NCBI RefSeq assembly: GCF_001460935.1
Contig: NZ_LN906597.1
Span: 730,768 to 794,767, forward strand
Source of the DNA: Candidatus Ichthyocystis hellenicum
GTDB lineage: Bacteria > Pseudomonadota > Gammaproteobacteria > Burkholderiales > 2013Ark19i
Length of the DNA: 64,000 bases
Direction: 5' to 3'
In this document: positions 17,471 through 26,763 of the stretch, piece after piece
How the letters are laid out: each line of letters begins with the position of its first letter
How positions within the stretch are numbered: the stretch's first letter is position 1
Made by a program: the position numbers and the translations under genes
Notes under the pieces: generated by a model
Told to the model about the DNA's origin: nothing
Seen by the model: the letters and a program-made list of their open reading frames with translations, nothing else
Database searches by the model: none

Positions 17471-18527
17471 AAACTTAGTGCAAAATGTGTTGAGTTGAAA
17501 ATAAAATCCTTCTGATTATTAAGTTATTGTTAAAGGTGAGTTGTGCAACATCCCCGTTGAGTGCTACTTTGATTGCACTTATTTTAATATAGTGATTTAA
17601 GATGATAATTTTTGTAACGATGAGTTATGGATGTTTTTATTGGTATAAATGATGTGACTATTTTTATTTTGGCATTTTCACTAATCGGTGGCTACTATAG
17701 AGAGTAGGTGGGGTATTTATTAATCAGATGTATTTTATAGGCATTGCTTAAATATTACCACTGTGCTTTATTGTGATTTGCTGCTCTGTTTTGTGCTGAG
17801 GTGAAATGCCGTTTTTATAATGTATATAGCATTTTTTGTTCATCAAAAATGATGCTTTTTAGGAAAAATTTTTTGATAAAGCTGTTTGATCGTTAATCGA
17901 TATATTTATGGTAATTTTTTATAGGTTGCGTATAGAAGAAGTTGATCTGCTTGCATATTTACTTTTAGCCGTAAAGTTTTCTTCCAACCGGGATCGTATT
18001 TTTCGAGTTGTGAGGCGTAATTTTATGATTTAAAAATAATTATGATGATTAATAATAAATAAGATTGTGTTTCTATTTGTGAATTTTCAGTAAAACTATA
18101 AATCTAAATTATCATAAGCCCCTATGGGCACTTAGTTTGTGCTTTGGGGTGATACTACTATGTTAATTTCATAACTTTCAGTGTGATAATACTTATTTTT
18201 ATAAATTTTGTGATTTGTGCTGTTATCTACTTTCAGTATTGATCAGTGAGGATGAAGTTATTGTTGTGAGGTTGTAGCTATATTGCTTATTGGTTCTGCA
18301 GTTTTTCCATGAACATCTTTTGCTTATCTGTATTGCAAAATTATAAAAGATAAAATAATACCTGATACTTATGTAAATATAAATAAGATAAAAAATTTTA
18401 TGCACTTCATAAATAAATTTTGTGAAATCGGTAAAATAGCATTTACAGCTTCTTAGGGTAGTATATGCTTAATGGATATAGATTGATGGTGATTGTTAAG
18501 CTAGTAATATGCTGGAAGGACTATTTT
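17471..18527 (+). other. long spacer with a bulged hairpin
   Basis: About 1 kb without a supported gene. At 18118-18151 an interrupted inverted repeat (GCCCC...GCAC, loop TTAGTTT, GTGC...GGGGT) could fold as a bulged hairpin, but there is no T-tract after it. The adjoining word GGGTGATACTACTAT (18147-18161) repeats one at 11644. A 60-codon minus-strand frame at 18223-18405 is rejected. Confidence 0.4.
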
Positions 18528-19442
18528 ATGCAAGTGGGGGGAAATTTTGTTGGTAATGATATTCCAGATAGTTGGAGGGGATGCTCTTGTGATGCTTGTT
18601 GCAGTTATTCTGGAGAAAGTGCAAGGCGTAGAGCTATTGATATTCATAAAAGATGTAATGGTCTTTTTATCAATGATGAGGTAGGTGATCGTTCTAGTGA
18701 TTATGCATCTCTTCTAAGGTCATCTAATAAACGTGACTTGAAAGAGCTGAAGTCATTTAAAGTACTGGTGGGTTTGGAATTTGTCGATAATAATATTATT
18801 CTTAGAAACCCTATTTCTTGTTCAAGTAAATATTTTATTTCATTTGCATTATTGTCGTCTCTGCTTCTTGTAATTTTTGTAGTTTTTGCAATTATGGTAT
18901 ATAAAGGCGCTGTGCATATCACAGGTATTAGTTCGGAAATGCTGACAAATATTACCAAATTTGTTGGAGTTATTATATGTGCGCTTTCTTCATTTTATTC
19001 ACTTCTTGTTTTAGGTTATATGCTTGGATGTAGATCAGAGAGTGATTATAAAAAATATGATAATGTTCTTAATTATTATGAATCTAATCTAAAAAGTTGT
19101 TCCGCCGTTCAAAAAAGAATAGGATTTGCACTAAATAGATGCCATAGGGGATTGCAGTCATGTGTATCTGATTTGAAGTTTGCTGTTGCAATATCTAATA
19201 TTTCTAGAGATAGCACTTTATTAGGATTATTGAGTGAACATTTATATATTGGTAAGCTATGCGAAGAAGTTAGACTAAAAATAGAATCAGTTGATTATGA
19301 AATAACAAAACTCAGGAGTGATAATTTATTAAAGAGTCGTGAGGTCAATACTCTTGGTGAGAAAAATATGGAACTTTACAATGATAATGAAAGACTCAAA
19401 TCTAAGTTGGATGATCTATTGTCAAGGTTATCTGAGCTATAA
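18528..19442 (+). CDS. array membrane protein, subtype A (copy A8)
   Basis: Function unknown. The ATG at 18528 (ATGCAAGTGGGG, site GGAAGGA 8 bp upstream) is chosen over an in-frame ATG at 18465, which would add 21 hydrophobic residues. The product is 304 residues with C19-x-C21-xx-C24-C25 (CSCDACC). A-type marks are AIDIHKRCNGLFINDE, DYASLLRSSNKRDLKEL and FVDNNIILRNPISC. Helices at about 100-122 and 139-163 flank KGAVHITGISSEML. The tail has NYYESNLKSCSAVQKRIGFALNRCH and a C-terminal coiled coil (EVRLKIESVDYEITKLRSDN; NDNERLKSKLDDLLSRL). This is the reference copy for reading the decayed A7. It pairs with B6 55 bp downstream, the shortest A-B gap in the array. Confidence 0.82.
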   Translation: MQVGGNFVGNDIPDSWRGCSCDACCSYSGESARRRAIDIHKRCNGLFINDEVGDRSSDYASLLRSSNKRDLKELKSFKVLVGLEFVDNNIILRNPISCSSKYFISFALLSSLLLVIFVVFAIMVYKGAVHITGISSEMLTNITKFVGVIICALSSFYSLLVLGYMLGCRSESDYKKYDNVLNYYESNLKSCSAVQKRIGFALNRCHRGLQSCVSDLKFAVAISNISRDSTLLGLLSEHLYIGKLCEEVRLKIESVDYEITKLRSDNLLKSREVNTLGEKNMELYNDNERLKSKLDDLLSRLSEL

Positions 19443-19497
19443 ATAAGGTGCTTACCAAAATAAGTTTTTTTATTTGCCAGAGATTTAAGGGGTGTAT

Positions 19498-20433
19498 ATG
19501 CAAAGATGTATTGATAATACTGGTTTTTTATCAGCTGAAGGTAATTGCTATTGTACTGTTTGCTGCAGTTATTATGTACGTAGCGTACTTAGTGATATAG
19601 AAAATATATCAGAAGAATCCGGAAATATTTTTGCTAATGCTATTAGTCAAGTTAACCCAAGTACGTACACATCCCTTGTGGCATTGTCGGATGATAATAT
19701 TTTAGAAAAAGTTGGAGGTGGTGATTTTTTATCATCCAGGTTTATGGCGGTACTTGCGGTGTTATTGGCTCTCCTTATAGTGGCTGGTATAGTTTTTGTA
19801 GTTCTTATGGCCAAGGGTGTTTTTCATATTCCTGGAATTAATTCAGAAATAACGAAGCATATTGCTAAGTCGGTTGGCATTGGATTGTGCATTTCTTCTT
19901 TTTCTTACTTGGTGCTTGGTTCAGGTTATCTGCTAGGATCTGAAACTGGTAGTGATAATGAAAAAGATAAAGCTATTAGTATAGTTAACAGATCTAGGGT
20001 AAGGAAATTAGCTGTCGATCAGAAGGAAATCTGGGATAATTTGGATGAAATTCATTCTGGACTGCAGTCAAGTGTGTTTGGCTTGGATAATTTTGTTACT
20101 GGATTAGCTTATAAAAATGTTGACCATTTATCTTCAATGAAGCACGAGGTTAGAGATGTTAATGATAAATTTATTATGCTTGATGGTGTTTTTAGTGCCG
20201 TTCTCATGGAATGTGCTGATCTCGTAGAGGACAACATAGCAATTAATTCTGAGTATGTTGTGCTCACTGATCAAAATACAGTGCTTTCAGATGAAAATAC
20301 CGTTCTTAAATATAAGCGAGATGATTTGCAAGAAGTACTTCTTGTTAAACAGTATGGCTATCTTGGTTCCGATGTTCTGGATAGTTTGAGATCATTGCAA
20401 GTATTATTCGATAATACTCGATTGACTCTTTAA
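19498..20433 (+). CDS. array membrane protein, subtype B (copy B6)
   Basis: Function unknown. ATG 19498 follows AAGGGGTG. An in-frame GTG at 19492 is less likely because 19498 puts the Cys head at C17-x-C19-xx-C22-C23 (CYCTVCC). The product is 311 residues. B-type marks are VLSDIENISEESGNIF, VNPSTYTSLVALSDDNILEKV and SSRFMAVLAVLLAL. Helices at about 81-104 and 120-143 flank HIPGINSEITKHIAKSVGIGL. The tail has VNRSRVRKLAVDQKEIWDNLDEIH and a repeated DQNTVLSDENTVLKYK coiled coil, then about 30 more residues (VLDSLRSLQVLFDNTRLTL). It is the last gene of the array; amgK begins 339 bp downstream. Confidence 0.82.
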   Translation: MQRCIDNTGFLSAEGNCYCTVCCSYYVRSVLSDIENISEESGNIFANAISQVNPSTYTSLVALSDDNILEKVGGGDFLSSRFMAVLAVLLALLIVAGIVFVVLMAKGVFHIPGINSEITKHIAKSVGIGLCISSFSYLVLGSGYLLGSETGSDNEKDKAISIVNRSRVRKLAVDQKEIWDNLDEIHSGLQSSVFGLDNFVTGLAYKNVDHLSSMKHEVRDVNDKFIMLDGVFSAVLMECADLVEDNIAINSEYVVLTDQNTVLSDENTVLKYKRDDLQEVLLVKQYGYLGSDVLDSLRSLQVLFDNTRLTL

Positions 20434-20772
20434 ATATGGATATTATCTATCTTACTGATTTCTGTGTGATGTTTGACTATGTTTGCAGTATTGCTGTGTG
20501 TTTTATAGCCATATGTGATTGCTGTTTTTGGCAATGATTTTGAGATGTGTGCTCTAGTCGGGAAAATTCGTGGATGACATTTGTCATTAGTGGCGATTTT
20601 GTTTATGATGTTTAGAAAATTACCTGTATCATAAAAATAAACTTTGTATTTCAATTAGTTGTGATGGTTGCTTATGCTAATTTTTAGTTAGCAATGTTGG
20701 CTATTTATTATTGGTTTACTTCTTTGATATCATGTCCAGAAACGTAATACTGACTTTTTAAGTGTTAATTTT
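20434..20772 (+). other. spacer between array and amgK
   Basis: 339 bp of AT-rich sequence that should contain the amgK promoter. A small inverted repeat (TGCTAA, 7-nt loop, TTAGCA at about 20674-20692) is visible but has no T-tract. No gene seen. Confidence 0.4.
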
Positions 20773-21786
20773 ATGAATATGTGTGATATTGGAGATGATG
20801 ATCGTGCAAGTGAAGCCTATTTTTGGGCAAAAGGTATCATGCCAAATGTTGAGACTATAGAAGTTGCCTCATTTGATGCTAGCTTCCGTCGGTATTTGAG
20901 ATTGCGTACACTGTCTAATGAATCCTATATTGTTATGGATGCTCCCCCAAGTCGAGAAAGTGTAGATGAGTTCCTAGAAGTGGCAGAGATTTTTGAATCT
21001 GGTGATATTCGTGTTCCAAGTATATATGCTTATGATAAAACTCAAGGATTTATTTTGTTGGAAGATTTAGGTCAGCAAAGTTTCTTCGATCTAGTATCTT
21101 CGGCTTCTTCTTGCGAAGGGAGATTAGATTTATACAAGAATGCGATACAGGTTCTGTTTAAACTACGTAAAGTAAAAATTGGATTAAACACGTTGCCACT
21201 ATATGACAATTTTATGCTAAAGAAAGAATTGTTGCTATTTACAGAGTGGTATACACCGTACATTGATGTTGACATAGAAGTTAATTGGTCGGCCCTGTTT
21301 GATGTTATAGTCGATGGTGTTCTGGATCATCCTGTAGTTCTTGTTCATAGGGATTTTCACAGTAGAAATATTATGATTAATTGCCAAGATATGGTTTTGA
21401 TTGATTTTCAGGATGCTGTACGTGGTTCTGCTTACTATGACTTAGTATCACTTCTTAGAGATGCATATACTGAAGTTGATAAAAAGGAGGAGCTTGAGCT
21501 TTTAAAGTACTATTACGATGGTGTTCATTCTCAACGAGATAGTTTCGAGTCGTTTTTTCGTTGCTACCAATTGATTGGATTGCAGAGGCATCTTAAAGTA
21601 TTGGGTATATTTGTTAGATTGTTTAAGAGAGACGGGAAGTCACAATACTTGTCATATTTGCCTCGGGTTCTGGATTACGCTACTAAAGCTGTTTTAGATC
21701 TTTTTGGTTGCGGAGCTTACAGTGATGCCTTAATTTCCTACCAGGATAGACAGGAACAAAAACTTATTGTTGCAGTAGGTGGTTAA
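20773..21786 (+). CDS. amgK: N-acetylmuramate/N-acetylglucosamine 1-kinase (aminoglycoside phosphotransferase fold)
   Basis: AmgK phosphorylates MurNAc (and GlcNAc) at the anomeric carbon in the recycling route that bypasses de novo UDP-MurNAc synthesis; cytosolic. The 337-residue protein has the aminoglycoside-phosphotransferase fold. SFDASFRRYLRL is at 33-44 (nucleotide loop), FILLEDLG at 93-100, the Brenner motif HRDFHSRN at 192-199 (catalytic Asp194) and the metal-binding DFQDA at 211-215. Length fits the family. Its partner murU follows immediately, as in Pseudomonas and Burkholderia relatives. The start has only a poor ribosome site; I keep the first ATG. In related genomes this pair is transcribed away from lptD-surA-pdxA. 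The orientation is the same here, but the array fills the gap. Confidence 0.9.
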   Translation: MNMCDIGDDDRASEAYFWAKGIMPNVETIEVASFDASFRRYLRLRTLSNESYIVMDAPPSRESVDEFLEVAEIFESGDIRVPSIYAYDKTQGFILLEDLGQQSFFDLVSSASSCEGRLDLYKNAIQVLFKLRKVKIGLNTLPLYDNFMLKKELLLFTEWYTPYIDVDIEVNWSALFDVIVDGVLDHPVVLVHRDFHSRNIMINCQDMVLIDFQDAVRGSAYYDLVSLLRDAYTEVDKKEELELLKYYYDGVHSQRDSFESFFRCYQLIGLQRHLKVLGIFVRLFKRDGKSQYLSYLPRVLDYATKAVLDLFGCGAYSDALISYQDRQEQKLIVAVGG

Positions 21787-21787
21787 C

Positions 21788-22483
21788 GTGTCAAGGCAAG
21801 CAATGATATTGGCTGCTGGAAGAGGGCGTCGTCTTCGTCCGTTTACTGATAAAATTCCTAAACCTTTGATTTCCATAAAAGGAAAGCCGCTAATTATTCA
21901 CCACATTTATCGTTTGGTTGATATGGGAGTGAAGTCAATCGTTATAAATACTGGATGGCTTGGTGATGTTTTAGAATCCAGTGTGGGATATGGCAGTCAG
22001 TGGGGTGTAACTATTACATATTCCAGAGAGAGGTGTAATGCTAGAGGCATTTTGGGAACAGCTGCTGGGATAAGGTTTGCCATCCAAAATAATTTGTTGA
22101 CGGAGGATACATTTTTCGTTATCAATGCTGATGTTTGGACTGATTTTTGCCAATGGGATGAATGTGCATTGACTGAAAATAGTCGTGTAGTATCCCATTT
22201 ATTATTGGTTCCAAAAAGCACCGATCGAGGAAAAGGTGATTTTTCCTTGAAGTCGTCCGGATTAATAGATTGTGATAATAGTAATCCCTATATTTTTTCT
22301 GGTATGGGATTTTATAGAAAAAGTGTTTTTCAAACGAAAGATCCTATTTTTAGGCATTTGGGTGATATGTTGAGATACTATGCTTACAAGGGTATGGTAA
22401 GTGGTTCGTTATATCCAGGTGTGTGGCAAGATATGGGAACTATAGAACGTATACGTGGTATTGATTCTTCTTTCGATATGTAG
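21788..22483 (+). CDS. murU: N-acetylmuramate alpha-1-phosphate uridylyltransferase
   Basis: MurU converts the AmgK product MurNAc-1-phosphate to UDP-MurNAc. The 231-residue protein is a single nucleotidyltransferase domain. It opens AMILAAGRGRRLRPFTDKIPKPL, the GxGxRxxP...PKP signature that binds UTP. FFVINADVWTDF carries the metal-binding Asp of the NxDvw motif, and NPYIFSGMGFY with WQDMGTIER near the end binds the sugar. The GTG at 21788 is preferred to GTG 21779 because TAGGTGG lies just upstream; it starts 1 bp after the amgK stop, so the pair is an operon. Together they make UDP-MurNAc independent of MurA and may give fosfomycin tolerance, as known for the pathway elsewhere. Confidence 0.9.
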   Translation: MSRQAMILAAGRGRRLRPFTDKIPKPLISIKGKPLIIHHIYRLVDMGVKSIVINTGWLGDVLESSVGYGSQWGVTITYSRERCNARGILGTAAGIRFAIQNNLLTEDTFFVINADVWTDFCQWDECALTENSRVVSHLLLVPKSTDRGKGDFSLKSSGLIDCDNSNPYIFSGMGFYRKSVFQTKDPIFRHLGDMLRYYAYKGMVSGSLYPGVWQDMGTIERIRGIDSSFDM

Positions 22484-23053
22484 TTATCAATGAGGATAGG
22501 TTGTTTTTTTTGGCATGGACGATATAAATAAAAAATATCTTTTGATGTGGTTGACTGTAGTTGGAATACATCTGACAAGTAATAATAATACCTTTTTATG
22601 ATTTAATAATTGTTACTCAATGCTAACATTATTGATTTATCGTTTTAATTGTTATGTTTGTTGGTTATATATAGTTAATATTTTTGTCAAATTGCTTCAA
22701 TAGTTTGATTGTTTTTTAAATCAGCATAGCTACGGCTGAAGCGTGGGTTGCAGTGTACCTATTTTTTTGTTCTGCTATAAATTTTTACATTGTGTATTTG
22801 GGCTTTTTATCATAACCTCGAGTTTTATCATGTTATCTATACGGTTACATGAGATTACGGTTGTTATTTGGTGATCTCTTGATTAATTATCATGCAGGTC
22901 TTGTAGGTTTCAGTGATCATTATTATTCTTTATGTGGAGGTAGATTATGTGTGGTCTGCTTTGATTTTTGTGGTGTTACGCAATTCACAGTTTTGTGCTT
23001 TCTAGCAGTTATTATTTTTTTGCTGTTCCATAGGACTCGAGATAGGAAGTTAA
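22484..23053 (+). other. spacer, possible decayed membrane segment
   Basis: 570 bp after murU. A frame from 22849 (GLVGFSDHYYSLCGG, CVVCFDFCG and a hydrophobic stretch TVLCFLAVIIFLLF) runs into the next gene in another frame and ends at 23112. Its CVVCxxxC pattern and one hydrophobic segment hint at a relic, but I see no ribosome site and do not call a gene. Confidence 0.35.
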
Positions 23054-23791
23054 ATGCGTGTCATGGGTTCTTCATTCTCAGATTCAGTGGAGGTGTTTTC
23101 TGCCGTGCGTGATGATCATGAACAAATTACTAGTTGCGGTTATGGCGCGAACGAGGTTGTGGATGATATTTTTCAGGGCAGTGATGTATCTAGTTATTCT
23201 CTGTCTGGTGACTCTAGTTTACGGGAAAGCGGATGCTTATCAAATAATATGTTTTTGATCGGGTTTTTTTTCTTAGTGGCTTTGTATATTTTGGTAGTCG
23301 TCTGTTTGACTATTCAAAGTTTTAGTTTTGATAATATTGCAGCAGTAGTGATTGAGTTGGGATTGTTTGTAGGTGTTATTGCGGCACCAATGGTGATGTG
23401 CTTGTCTACTCAATGTAATGGTACAAATGGCAGGCTTTCAATCATGTCTTCTTCTACTGATTTGCAGCCGTCTGTTGATTTGCAACATATTGATGCAGAT
23501 TGTGATGATACCGGTAACGATATTGATGCATTAGTTGCTAGTATAAGTGATTGTTTGCATAGAATCGAGGACAGTTGTGGCTGGGCAAATGATATTGTTG
23601 CATATGGTGATAATTCGGTGGATTTAGAAAATTATGTTTTGCATATGACTAATTGTCTTAATAGGATGGAAACACGCGCTGATAGATTGCTATTTTTTGA
23701 TAGTGAAGAAATTCTGACTATGATCAATAGACTGGATTTACCGCAATTTCCTTCCAACAGTTTGATGGCGTTACTGACTTCGGATAAGTAG
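23054..23791 (+). CDS. bilobed (two-helix) membrane protein, array-like
   Basis: Unknown function; 245 residues with a clear site (AGGAAG) before the ATG. The head of about 65 residues is acidic and Ser-rich. Two hydrophobic helices lie close together at about 66-87 and 95-116 with only a short loop (TIQSFSFDNI). The tail of about 125 residues is hydrophilic and acidic, with repeats of the type ISDCLHRIEDS and MTNCLNRMETR. There is no CxCxxC triad and sequence similarity to the array is weak, but the head, paired-helix and tail plan is the same. It is convergent with the minus-strand gene at 23840 (48-bp gap). Probably a distant member or analogue of the same membrane-protein class. Confidence 0.65.
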   Translation: MRVMGSSFSDSVEVFSAVRDDHEQITSCGYGANEVVDDIFQGSDVSSYSLSGDSSLRESGCLSNNMFLIGFFFLVALYILVVVCLTIQSFSFDNIAAVVIELGLFVGVIAAPMVMCLSTQCNGTNGRLSIMSSSTDLQPSVDLQHIDADCDDTGNDIDALVASISDCLHRIEDSCGWANDIVAYGDNSVDLENYVLHMTNCLNRMETRADRLLFFDSEEILTMINRLDLPQFPSNSLMALLTSDK

Positions 23792-23839
23792 AGAATGAGG
23801 GGAAGCCTTACCTATTACTCCCCCTATGTAGCTGTGTTG

Positions 23840-25156
23840 CTATGGTTTTGGATGTTGCCCCTCTTGTGATTTTTGAATTGAATCTTTAAGTGACGAGAGC
23901 TTGCTTGTTTCCGATCTTAGATTAGCTGTTTTTACTGATAAATCTTTGCTTTTTTCTATTAATTCAGACAGAAGCACCTCTTTATCCAGAAGAAGTCTTT
24001 CTCTTCTCACAATGTCTTCGAGAAAATCATAAGCTGAACTAGAAATGTCAGACATGCTACTTTCAAACATGGATAGTTGAGACATCATATCTCTATATTC
24101 TTTTTTGCCGGGGGTGGATTTTTTCCCACCAGACCGATCTTTACCTTCTTCAACAGAAGCCGCGGATTCTTTGATTTTTTCGACAGAGGCACTAACGTTT
24201 TCAACGCATCTCTTCATGGTTTCTTCGCTTCTGAGGAGGCTACTGACTAATTCTTTGCGTGCTTTACTTGCTGCTTGTTCTTCAGTATGTAATCTATTTT
24301 CCGCAGACATAAGATTGAGCTGAAGCTCTTCCATTGTTGATGCAAGTGATTTCATCTTTTCTAATTCCACGACTTTAGATCTTACAAGCTCTTCTTTTCT
24401 TTCTAATTCTGTAGATAGTAACTGCATACTTTGCGCTCTATCATTTAGATCTGATTCTTTTTTTGATAGAGCTTCAAGTGCTCTACCCAACTCAGATGTT
24501 ATTTCTTTTCTGCGCGCCTCTAGTAATTTGCGATTGTCTTCTATTGCCTTCATCTTATTGTTGACATGTGCTTCACAGGCTTCTACTGATTCACCAACGC
24601 ATCTACTGCGTCCTAAATTTATTCCTTTCTTTTTTCCAATAATGAAGCACGAAATAGAGGATACGATAGAAGCAATTCCTATAACACTACAACCAATATA
24701 TGAAATGAGGTCAGTAAGGCTTTTGTTATCCATTCCTGGTGCATGAATTAAGTACAATATTGACAGTATCGAAACAACTATATACACCATTATGATTATG
24801 GCTAATATCAAGCAAGCAGCAACGACAGCCTTATCTGATCTAGACATTTTTGGTGGGTTGATTTCTACACGAATACTTCGATCCTGATTATCCGTTAAAC
24901 TTGAAATAGAGCCAGAAGAAGAATGATGCGATCCTGATTTTGTGTGTGCTTGATTTGGTACCACTAGGCCAGAGAGTATTGAGCTGCTTTCTGGTGAATT
25001 TTCACAAACATTACTATATTCTTCGTCATCGACATTCCTTGCTAAGATTCGTTCAATTTCACTATTTTCCAGAGACAGATCGGGGCTATTTCCCAGCGAG
25101 TCTTCGTGGTTCATTATCAAAGGTTGCTGTTCGGCACTTACACTAGAGGATGACAC
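23840..25156 (-). CDS. bilobed membrane protein with long coiled-coil tail
   Basis: Unknown function; 438 residues. A GTG start lies 8 bp after AAGGAG, a very good ribosome site. The head (1-105) is Ser-rich and acidic (SSGSISSLTDN). Helices at about 110-135 and 150-174 enclose a loop reading LIHAPGMDNKSLTDLISYIG, clearly comparable to HIPGIxxExxxNxxKWxG in the array. The tail from about 195 to 330 is a long coiled coil (EDNRKLLEARRKEITSELG; LERKEELVRSKVVELEKMKS), with a second helical part to about 430. It is a larger and divergent member of the array superfamily on the opposite strand. A structural or scaffold role at a membrane surface is plausible but not shown. Confidence 0.75.
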   Translation of the reverse strand: MSSSSVSAEQQPLIMNHEDSLGNSPDLSLENSEIERILARNVDDEEYSNVCENSPESSSILSGLVVPNQAHTKSGSHHSSSGSISSLTDNQDRSIRVEINPPKMSRSDKAVVAACLILAIIIMVYIVVSILSILYLIHAPGMDNKSLTDLISYIGCSVIGIASIVSSISCFIIGKKKGINLGRSRCVGESVEACEAHVNNKMKAIEDNRKLLEARRKEITSELGRALEALSKKESDLNDRAQSMQLLSTELERKEELVRSKVVELEKMKSLASTMEELQLNLMSAENRLHTEEQAASKARKELVSSLLRSEETMKRCVENVSASVEKIKESAASVEEGKDRSGGKKSTPGKKEYRDMMSQLSMFESSMSDISSSAYDFLEDIVRRERLLLDKEVLLSELIEKSKDLSVKTANLRSETSKLSSLKDSIQKSQEGQHPKP

Positions 25157-26436
25157 TACCAGTTCTCCTTATACAAGGCCAATTCATTAGGCGATCAATA
25201 CAACATCAGTCTATCAGTACGCAATTCAGGCTACTTTTTTTGAAATAGTTTGACAAGACTTATTTTTCAAATAAACGGCATTTTTTATAAATTTTATAAA
25301 AATTCACCATTTTTCATAGTTAGAGGTAGAGGTAATTTTTTAGATAGGTATACAGTAAGTAGATGATTATTGCTTGTGGTTGTTCATGTGTAAAATTATC
25401 CACGATGAGGTTGTATTGCCTGCTTGTTGTAAATCGTGTTTTATTGCTTAATAAGACTTACTTTATGCTCACATATAATGCGTAACCTTTATCTAAGGTC
25501 AGTTAAATATATAAGAGGTCAAAGTATTGCTTTGGTTACTCAAAATGATGGCCAATGGATGAATATGTATTGTTCCTTAACGCTATTTGCTATGGATTTT
25601 TTAATATATTTATTTTGCTAATTTATAGTGAGTGCAAAACTAATTATATTGATTGCTATGGGATAATTTTTTATCGCTCAGTATTGATAATATATTGGGG
25701 TTTAGTTTATTCAATATCTATAGCATGGTAAAAGTGTGAATAAATATGTTAAATATTTTTAATACATATGTGCATATTAACCAATATTATTATCAATATT
25801 TTTAATTATTTATTGAAAATAATACGTCAATAATACGTGTTATTTTTGGCTCTAGTAGTGCGGTATTATTCATTTTTATATACCATCCTTTCAATAATAC
25901 TGTGCTCTCAAATCAAAATTTTTAGCGAATTTTAGTTTTGATCCTAAATTTGACGTTGGATACTATGGTTTCTATATTATAACAATAAGAAGTTAACCAG
26001 AAATATTAAGTGTCATTTGATCATGTGTGCTTTTGGATGTAATTCTGTTAGTAAAAAGTTTACTGTAGTTTATAGTTATTTTTATTGGTTATGAAGAGCA
26101 TCTAAAGAGATAATTCACTAAACCACTATTTGATTGCTGTTGAAAGCTGGATTGGTTCATACATATATTTTATTGATAATACTTTACTATGTGTGGTTGA
26201 TGCTTAAGCAATTGTTATTGATGTTAGCAAAGTCTGCTTGTGGATCAATTAATTTTCATGTTGTCGTTGTGTAATATGCGATTTTTCCCACTTTTTTGTT
26301 TTTGCAATGAGAAACGTATCATAGTTGCGGTTATGTATTGTTTGTGTTTTTGGTAATGATAGTGCGTACTTATTTTCCTTGAGCTAGGGTTTAGGTGTTT
26401 AACTGCTGTGGTGCTTACTGATTAGGGGCTGTAGTC
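25157..26436 (+). other. long AT-rich intergenic region
   Basis: 1.28 kb with no gene I can support. The 61-codon plus-strand frame at 25436-25621 has no ribosome site and no recognisable content. No RNA gene or terminator seen. The left end should carry the promoter for the minus-strand gene at 25156 and the right end that for 26437. Confidence 0.45.
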
Positions 26437-26763
26437 ATGAATAATTTGAATTCGAAATGTTGCAAACCTGTGAATAGTTTTTGTTCTGATGGAAGTGAAG
26501 CTAGTTCTTCTTCCAGTGCTGCCAGTGCCGATGGTACATTACTCGCTTCTGGTATTAAGCAAGAGGATGTGTTAGATGGATGTGTAAACTTGAAGAAGAT
26601 CGGTGAAGATGGTGGTGTGAGACCACCGTCCAAACGTCTTTGTGATCGTTTTCGTGGAAACCGTAGAGGTAATGTAGGGACATCTGGTTTTTCCATGTAT
26701 AATCGGGATTCCTTTTGTATTGGGACAGTAGAAAAAAACAGGAATGATGCAAAAAATAAATAA
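26437..26763 (+). CDS. small basic soluble protein, unknown
   Basis: A 108-residue product preceded by AGGGGC. The first half is Ser/Ala-rich (SEASSSSSAASADG) with three Cys near the start. The middle is acidic to neutral (KQEDVLDGCVNLKKI). The second half is basic (PPSKRLCDRFRGNRRGN), then a polar C-terminus. There is no membrane helix and no signal peptide. The basic cluster would bind nucleic acid or acidic membranes and resembles a nuclear-localisation patch, but such patches are common by chance. It is isolated between large spacers and followed at 190 bp by a strong terminator, which supports it being a transcribed unit. I do not recognise a family. Confidence 0.5.
   Translation: MNNLNSKCCKPVNSFCSDGSEASSSSSAASADGTLLASGIKQEDVLDGCVNLKKIGEDGGVRPPSKRLCDRFRGNRRGNVGTSGFSMYNRDSFCIGTVEKNRNDAKNK

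Noticed and set aside
2411-20433. Zinc-finger or iron-sulfur protein reading of CxCxxC
   Set aside because: Only three (sometimes four or five) clustered Cys without a second ligand pair, and copies lacking the triad exist; metal binding remains possible but I do not call it.
22849-23112. 87-codon frame with a hydrophobic segment
   Set aside because: Overlaps the start of the better-supported gene at 23054 and lacks a ribosome site; noted only as a possible relic.
25436-25621. 61-codon plus-strand frame
   Set aside because: No ribosome site and no recognisable domain; the surrounding 1.3 kb is non-coding in character.
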